From Lachnospiraceae bacterium (GTDB lineage: Bacteria > Bacillota > Clostridia > Lachnospirales > Lachnospiraceae), in NCBI GenBank assembly GCA_024687305.1, contig JAILEQ010000062.1, positions 1 to 64,000 of the forward strand: DNA of 64,000 nt. The letters are read 5' to 3'. Position 1 is the first letter of the stretch; the number at the start of each line of letters is the position of its first letter. This document shows, in pieces, positions 17,676 through 24,811 of this stretch. A program made the translations under genes and the position numbers. Below the pieces are notes generated by a model that had not been told where the DNA came from, did not search any database, and saw nothing but the letters and a program-made list of their open reading frames with translations.

Positions 17676-17966
17676 GTGCAGTATCTTATTAGAGCTTATG
17701 ATGGAGCAGGAAAACTGGATAAGAGGATGGAGGTCCGTCCTCGCCACCTGGAAGGGATGAAGAAACTTAGCAACCACATTGTCAGTGCAGGTGGTCTGCT
17801 TGACGAAGAAGGTAAGATGAAAGGCTCTGCCCTTATAATGGACTTCGAGAGCCGTAAGAAACTGGACGAGTACATAGCCGGTGAGCCCTACGTTCTTGAG
17901 AAGGTCTGGGAGAAGATCGAGATCGAACCTATTAATGTGGTTATAGCTAATACACTGAATAAATAG
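17676..17966 (+). CDS. YCII-related small protein
   Basis: A 96-residue ferredoxin-like YCII-fold protein. It opens with QYLIRAYDG, has the RPRHLEGMKKL helix with the conserved histidine, then the GGLLDEEGKMKGSALIMDF strand pair and the GEPYVLEKVWEKIEIEP end. The start is GTG after AGGAGG. The biochemical role of this family is mostly unknown. It is the last gene before a strong terminator. Confidence 0.85.
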   Translation: MQYLIRAYDGAGKLDKRMEVRPRHLEGMKKLSNHIVSAGGLLDEEGKMKGSALIMDFESRKKLDEYIAGEPYVLEKVWEKIEIEPINVVIANTLNK

Positions 17967-17984
17967 ACAGGCAGAGATTACATG

Positions 17985-18018
17985 ATATAGGGAGTCTGTT
18001 TAGACTCCCTATATTTTT
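17985..18018 (+). terminator. Strong intrinsic terminator
   Basis: A perfect 13-bp stem, ATATAGGGAGTCT/AGACTCCCTATAT, with a 4-nt loop and a T-run. It closes the 16484-17966 operon. Confidence 0.95.
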
Positions 18019-18071
18019 ATGGAATTCGCTCCTTAAATCGAAAAAAAGCCTCTAATTCGCTCAAATCTTCA

Positions 18072-18100
18072 TTGATAGGGTGTCAATTTTATAATATGAT
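18072..18100 (+). promoter_or_regulatory. Promoter for the two-gene membrane protein unit
   Basis: TTGATA (18072-18077), a 17-bp spacer and TATGAT (18095-18100), about 28 bp before the ATG at 18128. Confidence 0.65.
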
Positions 18101-18127
18101 GCTGTTATAAAGATGAGAGGGTGGTTT

Positions 18128-18457
18128 ATGGAAACTTTAATCATATGGTTGGTTGTTATGATTCCTTTGAGCGCATTTCTGACGGGATTGGGAATTTATG
18201 CGCTGAGGCGCAAGAAACCGATGTGGTTTTGGACAGGCCGGGCAGTTATGGAAGAAGAGATCAAAGATATACCGGCGTACAACAAAGCTAACGGAATCAT
18301 GTGGATCGCTTTTTCATTAGTGAGTTGGGCAAGCACTGTTGCAGGGTGTAAAAGCTTAAAGGTCGGAGGGCTCGTACTGTTAGTGGGCTGCATGGTAGCT
18401 GTTCCGATACTTCTTGTGGCATATAACAAGATATATAAAAAGTATATGAGGGGGTAA
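18128..18457 (+). CDS. Small membrane protein of unknown function
   Basis: 109 residues when started at the ATG after GAGAGGGTGG (18128). An upstream in-frame ATG at 18113 lacks a ribosome site. Three hydrophobic segments are seen (about 3-25, 50-68 and 74-95), with a charged loop between the first two (RRKKPMWFWTGRAVMEEEI) and a basic end. It looks like the clostridial small membrane proteins with a conserved WFWTG loop, but I cannot name a family. It is followed closely by another membrane protein gene. Confidence 0.65.
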   Translation: METLIIWLVVMIPLSAFLTGLGIYALRRKKPMWFWTGRAVMEEEIKDIPAYNKANGIMWIAFSLVSWASTVAGCKSLKVGGLVLLVGCMVAVPILLVAYNKIYKKYMRG

Positions 18458-18462
18458 TCGAT

Positions 18463-19344
18463 ATGTTTGAAGGAATGAATACATCTATTTTGTTCATATT
18501 GGTATTTGGAATACCTATATTCGGATACATCTTTATTGGAAAGATACTCGCCAAGTCTTTTAATAACACTCCTGACGCGCCATCGTATTTGGAAAAAAGT
18601 CCCCCAAATTTCTTTGTGCGCTTTTTAAAGTCGATTCTTCGTATCGCAATCGTGATCGCGGTAGCCGTTGTCATCTCTCACTTACAAATAGGGGTGTTTT
18701 CAGATCTGATGCGGTTCGACAACCCGGAAGAGCAGAAGATCATAGATGAATATGAAGAATTGAAAGAAAACAATATCGATCCCGAAAACGGAAAAACGAT
18801 CCTCACTCCGGCGTTTTTGTTAAAAGATTATAAGATTTATTACTTGGGTGAACAAAGAGGCTCCAATTTTGCCACTAAAATGAGCAAAGGAATCTTTATA
18901 ATGTTGCTCATTACGGCAGGTGGAACATCAGGTATAAGCTATCTGTTTTTGTTTTACAAGCAAAAGAAAAAGATAAGTATCTTAAGTATTTTGGCAACGC
19001 TCCTTCTTATTCCTACGATCACTATCGCTTTTAGGACAATAGATAATGATATTTGGGGTGTCAAAGTACCCGCTCCCGAGAGCGCGAAAATATCCGTCGT
19101 TGATGTCACGATCAATTCCAGACGCGAAGAAGTCGTTCACAACGAAGAATCAAGTGATTCTTACTATTACTATATTTCGATCGATTACGGCGACGGAAAA
19201 GGTCCTGTTTCCAAGGAAACATCATATGGTATCTATTACACCGCAGAAATGCCGGGTGCTTACCTTATGGGACAGGTAGACGATGCCGGAAGCAGAATTG
19301 ATTTTAAGCTTTATCCCACGTCTGAATATGAAAAAGAAAACTGA
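18463..19344 (+). CDS. Membrane protein of unknown function
   Basis: 293 residues. TM segments are at about 8-28, 56-76, 146-166 and 175-193. A charged extracytoplasmic loop spans about 80-140, and a C-terminal soluble domain (about 195-293) is rich in Tyr and Asp. It starts 6 bp after the previous gene and probably forms an operon with it. No recognisable catalytic motif. Confidence 0.65.
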   Translation: MFEGMNTSILFILVFGIPIFGYIFIGKILAKSFNNTPDAPSYLEKSPPNFFVRFLKSILRIAIVIAVAVVISHLQIGVFSDLMRFDNPEEQKIIDEYEELKENNIDPENGKTILTPAFLLKDYKIYYLGEQRGSNFATKMSKGIFIMLLITAGGTSGISYLFLFYKQKKKISILSILATLLLIPTITIAFRTIDNDIWGVKVPAPESAKISVVDVTINSRREEVVHNEESSDSYYYYISIDYGDGKGPVSKETSYGIYYTAEMPGAYLMGQVDDAGSRIDFKLYPTSEYEKEN

Positions 19345-19384
19345 TTTTTCAGAAATGGAGTGAGGGCCATTCTTTGCTTATAAA

Positions 19385-21064
19385 TTACCATTCATTTATC
19401 ATTTTGCCCATATTTATCAGGTGATCGGCTATTCTTTCGGAATTGGATGCAAGAGACATATACTGCGATCCGACTATAGCTGTGCATATGCCCTCGTTTA
19501 GTCTGACAATATGATTTTCCTCCATTCTGGCGGTGATCTTATCTATTTCATCCTCAATCATGTCAGCTTCTTTAAATGCGTCAATATCTTTTGAGGTGTA
19601 TGCCTTGATGATCTTTTCAAAGAGTTTTTCTATGTGTTCGCGCAGATATGCTATTTCGTAAATTGCCGATTCGGAGAATCCCTGGTTTTCCTTTTTGAGA
19701 GTATCGGCATATTCCATGATATTTTCTGCGTAATCACCGACTCTTTCAATATCACTTATTGTATGAAATGTTGTAGCGACATATTTATGGTCTTTTTCGC
19801 TAAGGGGCAGTTTCGAAAGTTCCACTACAAATTTCACCAGTTCTTTGTTGATAAAGTCAATTTCCTCTTCGTTTTCTTTAAACTGTTCCTGTTTGGAAAA
19901 GTCAAGTTTGCATATTGTTTCGAGCGAACAGATATAGTTTTGCATGGCTATATCGGCCATATTTATGATTTCCTTTTTGAGCTGGGCAACAGCGATAGGA
20001 GGGGTCTTTAACATGTTTCGATCGACATAGTACAGCTTTCTTTTATTATCTTCAACGTTTTCTTCGTCCTTATCGGGAATGAGTTTAGTCACTGCTTTCA
20101 CCAAAATATTGGTAAGCGGTAAATACAAAACTACCGTCAATACGTTAAATACCGTATGGAACATGGCAAGCTGGATCTGCGGAACATTTGGAAAGAGACG
20201 CTCAAACAGTATGCCGAAAGATACGCTGCCGCCGGTTGTAGCGGTCAAAAGCAAGCCCAATATCATAAATAACACCACGCCGCCCACATTAAAGAGAAGA
20301 TGAATGAGGGCAGTTCTTTTTGCATTCTTGCCGCTTCCCAAGCCGGCGATCATGGCAACTACACAGGAACCGATGTTGGAACCCATGGTAAGAAATATGC
20401 CCTGGTCAAGAGTGACAAGCCCGGTAACCACCATGGTGATGGTAATTGAAGTCATGACTGAGGAACTCTGGATAATGGCGGTAAAAACGGTTCCCACAAT
20501 TACAAGCAATAAGGCATTGTCTATGCCTGCCAGGAATTGTTTAACGGCGTCAAGCTGTGAAAATGTTCCCATCGAAGAGCTCATGATGGATAAGCCCACA
20601 AAAAGCATGCCAAATCCCGAGAAAATGCCTCCGAAGCGCTTTAACTGATCTTTCTTGGAAAAGAGTGTGAACATGGCTCCGACGCCTGCAAAGGCAGAAA
20701 AAATAACGGTTGTGGACAGGCTGTTGTCACCGGTCATACCAAGAGCTACAATCTGACCTGTAATGGTGGTACCGATATTTGCACCGAATATGACAGTTGC
20801 CGCCTGTGTAAGAGACATGATACCCGCGTTAACAAAACCGATTATCATGACGGTGGTAGCACCTGAACTTTGAATTGCGGCGGTTGTTACAGCGCCTATT
20901 CCGACTCCTATCAATTGATTTTTGGACACTTTCTTAAAGAGCGACCGAAGCTTGACGGAGCTGACCGCCTCCAAATTTGAACTCATCATGGAACATGCTA
21001 CCAGGAAAATTCCTATTCCTGCCAACATCGATAAAAATGCGGAAACTATAGTTACAGAATTCAT
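19385..21064 (-). CDS. Na+/phosphate cotransporter-family protein (PF02690 type) with PhoU-like C-terminus
   Basis: 559 residues from the ATG at 21064, which follows a GGAGG site; an earlier in-frame ATG at 21112 has none. The membrane half (about 1-330) carries the duplicated family motif, QSSGATTVMIIG and QSSSVMTSITIT. The cytoplasmic half (about 370-555) is a PhoU-like helical bundle. Family members are taken to move phosphate with Na+, but many bacterial ones are of unknown substrate. Its transcript begins with a yybP-ykoY riboswitch (next entries), which responds to Mn2+, so a role in manganese or Mn-phosphate balance should be considered. Confidence 0.9.
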   Translation of the reverse strand: MNSVTIVSAFLSMLAGIGIFLVACSMMSSNLEAVSSVKLRSLFKKVSKNQLIGVGIGAVTTAAIQSSGATTVMIIGFVNAGIMSLTQAATVIFGANIGTTITGQIVALGMTGDNSLSTTVIFSAFAGVGAMFTLFSKKDQLKRFGGIFSGFGMLFVGLSIMSSSMGTFSQLDAVKQFLAGIDNALLLVIVGTVFTAIIQSSSVMTSITITMVVTGLVTLDQGIFLTMGSNIGSCVVAMIAGLGSGKNAKRTALIHLLFNVGGVVLFMILGLLLTATTGGSVSFGILFERLFPNVPQIQLAMFHTVFNVLTVVLYLPLTNILVKAVTKLIPDKDEENVEDNKRKLYYVDRNMLKTPPIAVAQLKKEIINMADIAMQNYICSLETICKLDFSKQEQFKENEEEIDFINKELVKFVVELSKLPLSEKDHKYVATTFHTISDIERVGDYAENIMEYADTLKKENQGFSESAIYEIAYLREHIEKLFEKIIKAYTSKDIDAFKEADMIEDEIDKITARMEENHIVRLNEGICTAIVGSQYMSLASNSERIADHLINMGKMINEW

Positions 21065-21120
21065 TTTCTTAACCTCCGATAAAGACAAGATCCGTAATGC
21101 AGAAGTTTGCATATATTTGC

Positions 21121-21158
21121 ATAAAAATAGACTTCACCACAAAAAAGTGGCAAAGTCT
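21121..21158 (-). terminator. Riboswitch expression-platform terminator
   Basis: On the minus strand, AGACTTTGCCAC (21158-21147) pairs with GTGGTGAAGTCT (21140-21129) around a T6 loop, followed by ATTTTTAT. Its 5' arm is the same GACTTTGCC that closes the aptamer P1 stem, so aptamer and terminator exclude one another. Confidence 0.85.
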
Positions 21159-21256
21159 CGCTTCTTAAAACATGTTCCGGGGATGTTTGATTCCCGTACT
21201 GACGAAAACATGTCACACATAATTATTTAATCGTGCAAGCTACTCCCTTTGACTAT
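21149..21256 (-). promoter_or_regulatory. yybP-ykoY (manganese) riboswitch aptamer
   Basis: Minus-strand leader. It starts AGUCAAAGGGAGUAGC, matching the diagnostic AAAGGGGAGUAG of yybP-ykoY with one G fewer. The middle has CGUCAGUACGGG and CCCCGG, and the 3' side ends AAGCGAGACUUUGCC, the second conserved loop strand. CAAAG and CUUUG close P1. The known class binds Mn2+ and commonly turns on Mn export or homeostasis genes. Here the P1 3' strand is shared with the terminator, which predicts that ligand binding gives read-through (an ON switch). Confidence 0.83.
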
Positions 21257-21259
21257 TAT

Positions 21260-21288
21260 ATAGTAACAAGGTACAAAATGGCTGTCAA
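21260..21288 (-). promoter_or_regulatory. Promoter of the riboswitch transcript, inside an inverted repeat
   Basis: On the minus strand, TTGACA (21288-21283), 17 bp and TACTAT (21265-21260) place the start of transcription at the riboswitch 5' end. An 11-bp inverted repeat, AAGGTACAAAA (21268-21278) and TTTTGTACCTT (21306-21316), straddles the -35 box and may be an operator. Confidence 0.7.
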
Positions 21289-21376
21289 TCATTTTGAACT
21301 ATCGCTTTTGTACCTTTTAATGCCCCAAACCCTATGATATTATTGTTATCAGCAAAGAAGAACCAGGAGTGAAGAA

Positions 21377-22564
21377 ATGATCAAAGCAGTTATATTTGAT
21401 ATGTTTGAAACCCTTGTAACTTTATTTGAGGGTCGAACATATTTCGGCGAGAATATAGCGTCGGATGTCGGAGCCGATCCGGTACTTTTCAGGAAAGAAT
21501 GGCATTCTATAGAAGATGATCGCAGCATAGGAAAATATACCATAGAAGAAGGCCTTAAAATAGTGCTTGAAAGACTCGGTCTTTATTCGGAAGATAAAGT
21601 AAAAGAGGCTGCAAGAAAGAGACGCGAAGCCTTATCGGATACTTTTTCCGCGATCCCCGATGAATCGATAAATCTCCTAAAAAAGCTTAAAGCAAACGGC
21701 ATAAAGATCGGACTTATCACAAATACGTTTTCGGATGAACGCGATTTTATAAAAGCAAGCCCATTGTTTCCGTATTTTGATGTGGCGCTGATATCCTATG
21801 AGCAGGGAATATGCAAACCGGACCCGGAAATGTTTGAAAGAATGACAAAACGTCTCGGTGTTACGGCTGAAGAGTGTTTATATGTGGGTGACGGAGGTTC
21901 AAGGGAGTTATATGCCGCTTTAGAGGCAGGCATGCATCCGTTACAATGTACCTGGTTTCATGACAGGGCTTTTAAGCCGCATATTCCGTGCGAGATCCTT
22001 GATGAGTTTGAGCATGCGGATCACTGGTATGATGTGCTCGACCATCTTTCTGAGAGCAAGAATGCAAGAGGTAATATCATGCTGATCGGTATGCCTGCAT
22101 CGGGCAAGAGTACAGTCGGAATAATACTCGCCAAGATTCTTGGCATGGATTTTATTGACAGCGATATTCTTCTGCAGCAACGCGAAGGCAAGAAACTGTG
22201 TGAGATCATAGAAAGAGACGGTGTAGACGGATTTTTGAAATGCGAAGAGGAGACGCTTCTTGGCATAAATGTAACGAATACGGTGATAGCAACAGGCGGA
22301 AGCGCGGTTTACAGTGAAAAAGCCATGGATTATCATAAAAAGCGCTCCACCGTATGCTATCTTGAAGTTTCGAAAGAGGAACTTGTCAAAAGACTCGCCG
22401 ATATAAAACAGCGTGGCGTAGTACTGCGACAAGGTGAAAATTTTGACGGTATGTTCGCCACAAGAAAAGCACTTTATGAGAAATATGCTGATATTACGAT
22501 TTCGGAAGGAAACCGCACGCTCGAAGAAACTGTGCAGGATATCAGGAAACGAATCGCCGATTAA
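21377..22564 (+). CDS. Fusion of a HAD hydrolase and a shikimate kinase-like domain
   Basis: 395 residues. The N-terminal domain (1-215) is a HAD-superfamily hydrolase: FDMFETLV is motif I with the nucleophile Asp but Phe at +2, as in haloacid-dehalogenase-like members. LITNTF is motif II, K-P-D-P motif III and GDGGSRE motif IV. The C-terminal domain (about 235-395) has shikimate-kinase features: Walker A GMPASGKST, the DSD pair, GGSAV, and a lid RGVVLRQ. Kinases of this fold phosphorylate shikimate or gluconate-like substrates. One reading frame spans both domains with no stop between them. Ribosome site AGGAG. Substrate unknown. Confidence 0.85.
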   Translation: MIKAVIFDMFETLVTLFEGRTYFGENIASDVGADPVLFRKEWHSIEDDRSIGKYTIEEGLKIVLERLGLYSEDKVKEAARKRREALSDTFSAIPDESINLLKKLKANGIKIGLITNTFSDERDFIKASPLFPYFDVALISYEQGICKPDPEMFERMTKRLGVTAEECLYVGDGGSRELYAALEAGMHPLQCTWFHDRAFKPHIPCEILDEFEHADHWYDVLDHLSESKNARGNIMLIGMPASGKSTVGIILAKILGMDFIDSDILLQQREGKKLCEIIERDGVDGFLKCEEETLLGINVTNTVIATGGSAVYSEKAMDYHKKRSTVCYLEVSKEELVKRLADIKQRGVVLRQGENFDGMFATRKALYEKYADITISEGNRTLEETVQDIRKRIAD

Positions 22565-22588
22565 CAGATCTTGGAGGTAACGGCAAAA

Positions 22589-23359
22589 GTGAAAAGATCA
22601 TTTAAGAATATAGCGACGTTGTTTCGCCGCAAAATGAACCAAGGGGACGGTGGTGCCCCTTCATTTTCGGACCTGGACGATTATATACGGGATAACTATA
22701 TAGAAGACAAGGCCGGTTCAATCGCTCCCGGCGATCATACGGCACAAGGATTTGCCGGTACCGCTTTATCCGGAGCGGGGGAAACGGTACGAAAGGCTGT
22801 AAAAGCGACTTTTGCAAGATCGGCGAAAGAGTGTGTTCCATATGAAGAACCCGAGGAAACGGTTGAAGATGAGGAATGCGGCAGTTCTTTTGAGATATCG
22901 CCGGCGGATCTGAAAGAGCCCGAAAAATATGCCGACAAGACAGTTTTTGCTTCGGTCTGTGTGCCTATGCCCGAGCCGGAGCGCAAACTTGATGACGTTG
23001 TAAGCAATCTCGAAAAGTCATTTATGGAAATGGTGTTTTTTTTCGCCGATCAAAAAGGTTTAAGCGATTCCGGGCTGCAAAAGAGGGCAAACATCGACAG
23101 AAAAGCATTTTCAAAGTTAAGATGCGGCACCACCAAAAATCCCAGCAAATCGACTGCGCTTGCACTTGCGATAGCCTTAAAACTTAATCTTGACGAGGCA
23201 AAGGACCTGTTGGCAAGAGCAGGATACGCTTTTTCGCCTTGCAGCAAGCAGGACGTTATAGTCAGATATTTTATAGAGCGGGAAGCTTACGATATAGATG
23301 CAGTAAATTATGCGCTTTACGAGCATGGCGAGCAGATACTGGGCACGAAGCAGTATTAG
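22589..23359 (+). CDS. Protein with acidic spacer and C-terminal helix-turn-helix-like domain
   Basis: 256 residues from the GTG that follows GGAGGT (an upstream in-frame TTG overlaps that site). Residues 1-145 are low-complexity and acidic (EEPEETVEDEE), and include eleven residues coded by a REP-like insertion (about 15-26). The C-terminal part (about 150-256) is conserved-looking: FADQKGLSDSGLQKRANIDRKAFSKLR then LALAIALKLNLDEAKDLLARAGYAFSP, the layout of a lambda-repressor-like helix-turn-helix plus extension. Next gene: a vWA protein. The pair is of unknown function. It may bind nucleic acid. Confidence 0.65.
   Translation: MKRSFKNIATLFRRKMNQGDGGAPSFSDLDDYIRDNYIEDKAGSIAPGDHTAQGFAGTALSGAGETVRKAVKATFARSAKECVPYEEPEETVEDEECGSSFEISPADLKEPEKYADKTVFASVCVPMPEPERKLDDVVSNLEKSFMEMVFFFADQKGLSDSGLQKRANIDRKAFSKLRCGTTKNPSKSTALALAIALKLNLDEAKDLLARAGYAFSPCSKQDVIVRYFIEREAYDIDAVNYALYEHGEQILGTKQY
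22631..22667. repeat. REP-like palindromic element inside a coding sequence
   Basis: AAAATGAA (22631-22638) and TTCATTTT (22660-22667) form its ends, an inner GGGG/CCCC forms the neck, and the core ACGGTGGTG forms the loop. Related copies lie at 37130-37161 and 44612-44641. The element keeps the reading frame of the host gene. Confidence 0.75.
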
Positions 23360-23466
23360 GCTGAGCGACGGAGTGTAAAAGTCGCTTGGCGGGCGACCGC
23401 GGTTTCTTTTTACAAATATATAATGACCTCAGTAACAGGAAAACACACTATTACGGAGGTGCATTT

Positions 23467-24132
23467 ATGAGAGAAAATTTAACCGAACTTGTTTTTATCC
23501 TTGACCGAAGCGGATCTATGAGCGGCCTTGAAGCCGACACGATCGGGGGCTTCAATTCAATGATCGCCAAACAGCAAAAAGAAGAAGGCGAGGCTGTCGT
23601 GACCACAGTGCTTTTCGATGACAGCATCGAAGTACTGCACGATCGTGTTCCGATAGGAAAAGTCGAGAAGATGACCGACAGCGACTATTTTGTGAGAGGA
23701 TGTACGGCACTTTTGGATGCGGTGGGCAGAACGATCCGCAGCATAAAAAAAGTCCATAAAGCCATGCCGGACGAGGAAAAACCTTCGAAAACCCTTTTTA
23801 TCATCACAACCGACGGACTTGAGAACGCCAGCAAAGAGTACAGCTTCAAAGAAGTCAAAAAGATGATAAACAAACAAAAAGAAAAATATGACTGGGAATT
23901 TTTGTTCCTCGGTGCCAATATCGATGCGATCGAGGTCGCAAAGAATATGGGTATCGGGAAGGACAGAGCGGCAAATTACTGTTGCGATTCGGCAGGTACG
24001 GCACTTAATTATGAAGTCATGGATGAAGCTGTGTCGTTTGCAAGAAAATGCAAAGGTTCAAGTATGAAAGCCGCATTCTCGGGCGGAGCGTGGAAAGCAC
24101 GCATAGATGAGGACTACAGCGAAAGAGGATAA
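23467..24132 (+). CDS. von Willebrand factor A domain protein
   Basis: 221 residues from the ATG after ACGGAGG (23467); the frame is open further upstream but without a start signal. A single cytoplasmic vWA domain has an intact metal-ion adhesion site: D13-x-S15-x-S17 (DRSGSMS), the threonine in GCTALLDAVG and the aspartate in ITTDGLEN. The C-terminus is a helical segment with SGGAWKARI. It resembles TerY-like vWA proteins, which scaffold protein complexes. It lies 107 bp after the helix-turn-helix-like gene. The partner is unknown. Confidence 0.85.
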   Translation: MRENLTELVFILDRSGSMSGLEADTIGGFNSMIAKQQKEEGEAVVTTVLFDDSIEVLHDRVPIGKVEKMTDSDYFVRGCTALLDAVGRTIRSIKKVHKAMPDEEKPSKTLFIITTDGLENASKEYSFKEVKKMINKQKEKYDWEFLFLGANIDAIEVAKNMGIGKDRAANYCCDSAGTALNYEVMDEAVSFARKCKGSSMKAAFSGGAWKARIDEDYSERG

Positions 24133-24242
24133 TGTGCGGGACATATGTGTCCCATTGCAAAAACAGGGCATTTGCTCACTTTGTGTCCTGTAAGAAAACG
24201 GCATAAGATCATATGCTTAGAGCGTAAAGGAGGTCACGGAAA

Positions 24243-24758
24243 ATGGATCAGGCAAAAATCGGTAAGTTTCTGGCGGAACTTCGTAAAGAACAGGAAATGA
24301 CTCAGGAACAGCTGGCTGAGAAATTGAATGTTGCAAGAAGAACGGTATCGCGCTGGGAAACGGGTAACAACATGCCCGACATTGATATACTGATAGAGCT
24401 TTCGGATCTGTATGCCGTCGATCTTCGGGAAATCTTAACCGGAGAAAGGAAGAGTGAGCAAATGAATAACGAAACAAAAGAAACAGTATTACAGGCAGTT
24501 GATTATGCAAACACGGAATCGGAGAAGTGCAACAAAAGAGTTCGGTTGTGCAATATGATCGGAATGGGATTTATGGTGATATACATGCTCTTTAAAGATT
24601 CCGAAATTTATTTTCAAAACAAAACCGCAGCTGTGCTTATAGACATAGCTTCGGGAATAGCATTGGGAATGCTGCTTACGGGGCTTATCTTCTCAAGCCG
24701 ATACGGCGCAAAAATAAGAGCCTTCAAGCAAAGAGTTTTTAAAAGAGCGAGGTTATAG
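24243..24758 (+). CDS. XRE-family regulator with C-terminal membrane segments
   Basis: 171 residues. The N-terminal helix-turn-helix (about 5-62) has MTQEQLAEKLNVARRTVSRWETG. A spacer is followed by two hydrophobic segments (about 102-118 and 131-152) and a basic tail. Such membrane-linked XRE regulators are common in Clostridia and usually have unknown signals. Strong site AAAGGAGGTCA. The upstream 110 bp contains GGGACATATGTGTCCC-like arms (24138-24153). The gene is followed by a strong terminator. Confidence 0.85.
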   Translation: MDQAKIGKFLAELRKEQEMTQEQLAEKLNVARRTVSRWETGNNMPDIDILIELSDLYAVDLREILTGERKSEQMNNETKETVLQAVDYANTESEKCNKRVRLCNMIGMGFMVIYMLFKDSEIYFQNKTAAVLIDIASGIALGMLLTGLIFSSRYGAKIRAFKQRVFKRARL

Positions 24759-24762
24759 CCTG

Positions 24763-24790
24763 CGAGCCCCTTTAGGGGCTCGTTTTTCTT
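24763..24790 (+). terminator. Intrinsic terminator
   Basis: CGAGCCCC/GGGGCTCG with loop TTTA, followed by TTTTTCTT, right after the XRE gene stop. Confidence 0.92.
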
Positions 24791-24811
24791 TACTTTGCAG
24801 GCAATACGCTT

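Noticed and set aside
24138-24153. GGGACA-TATG-TGTCCC hairpin or operator before the XRE gene
   Set aside because: Six-base arms only, no second copy, and not placed at a recognisable promoter; mentioned in the gene entry but not called.
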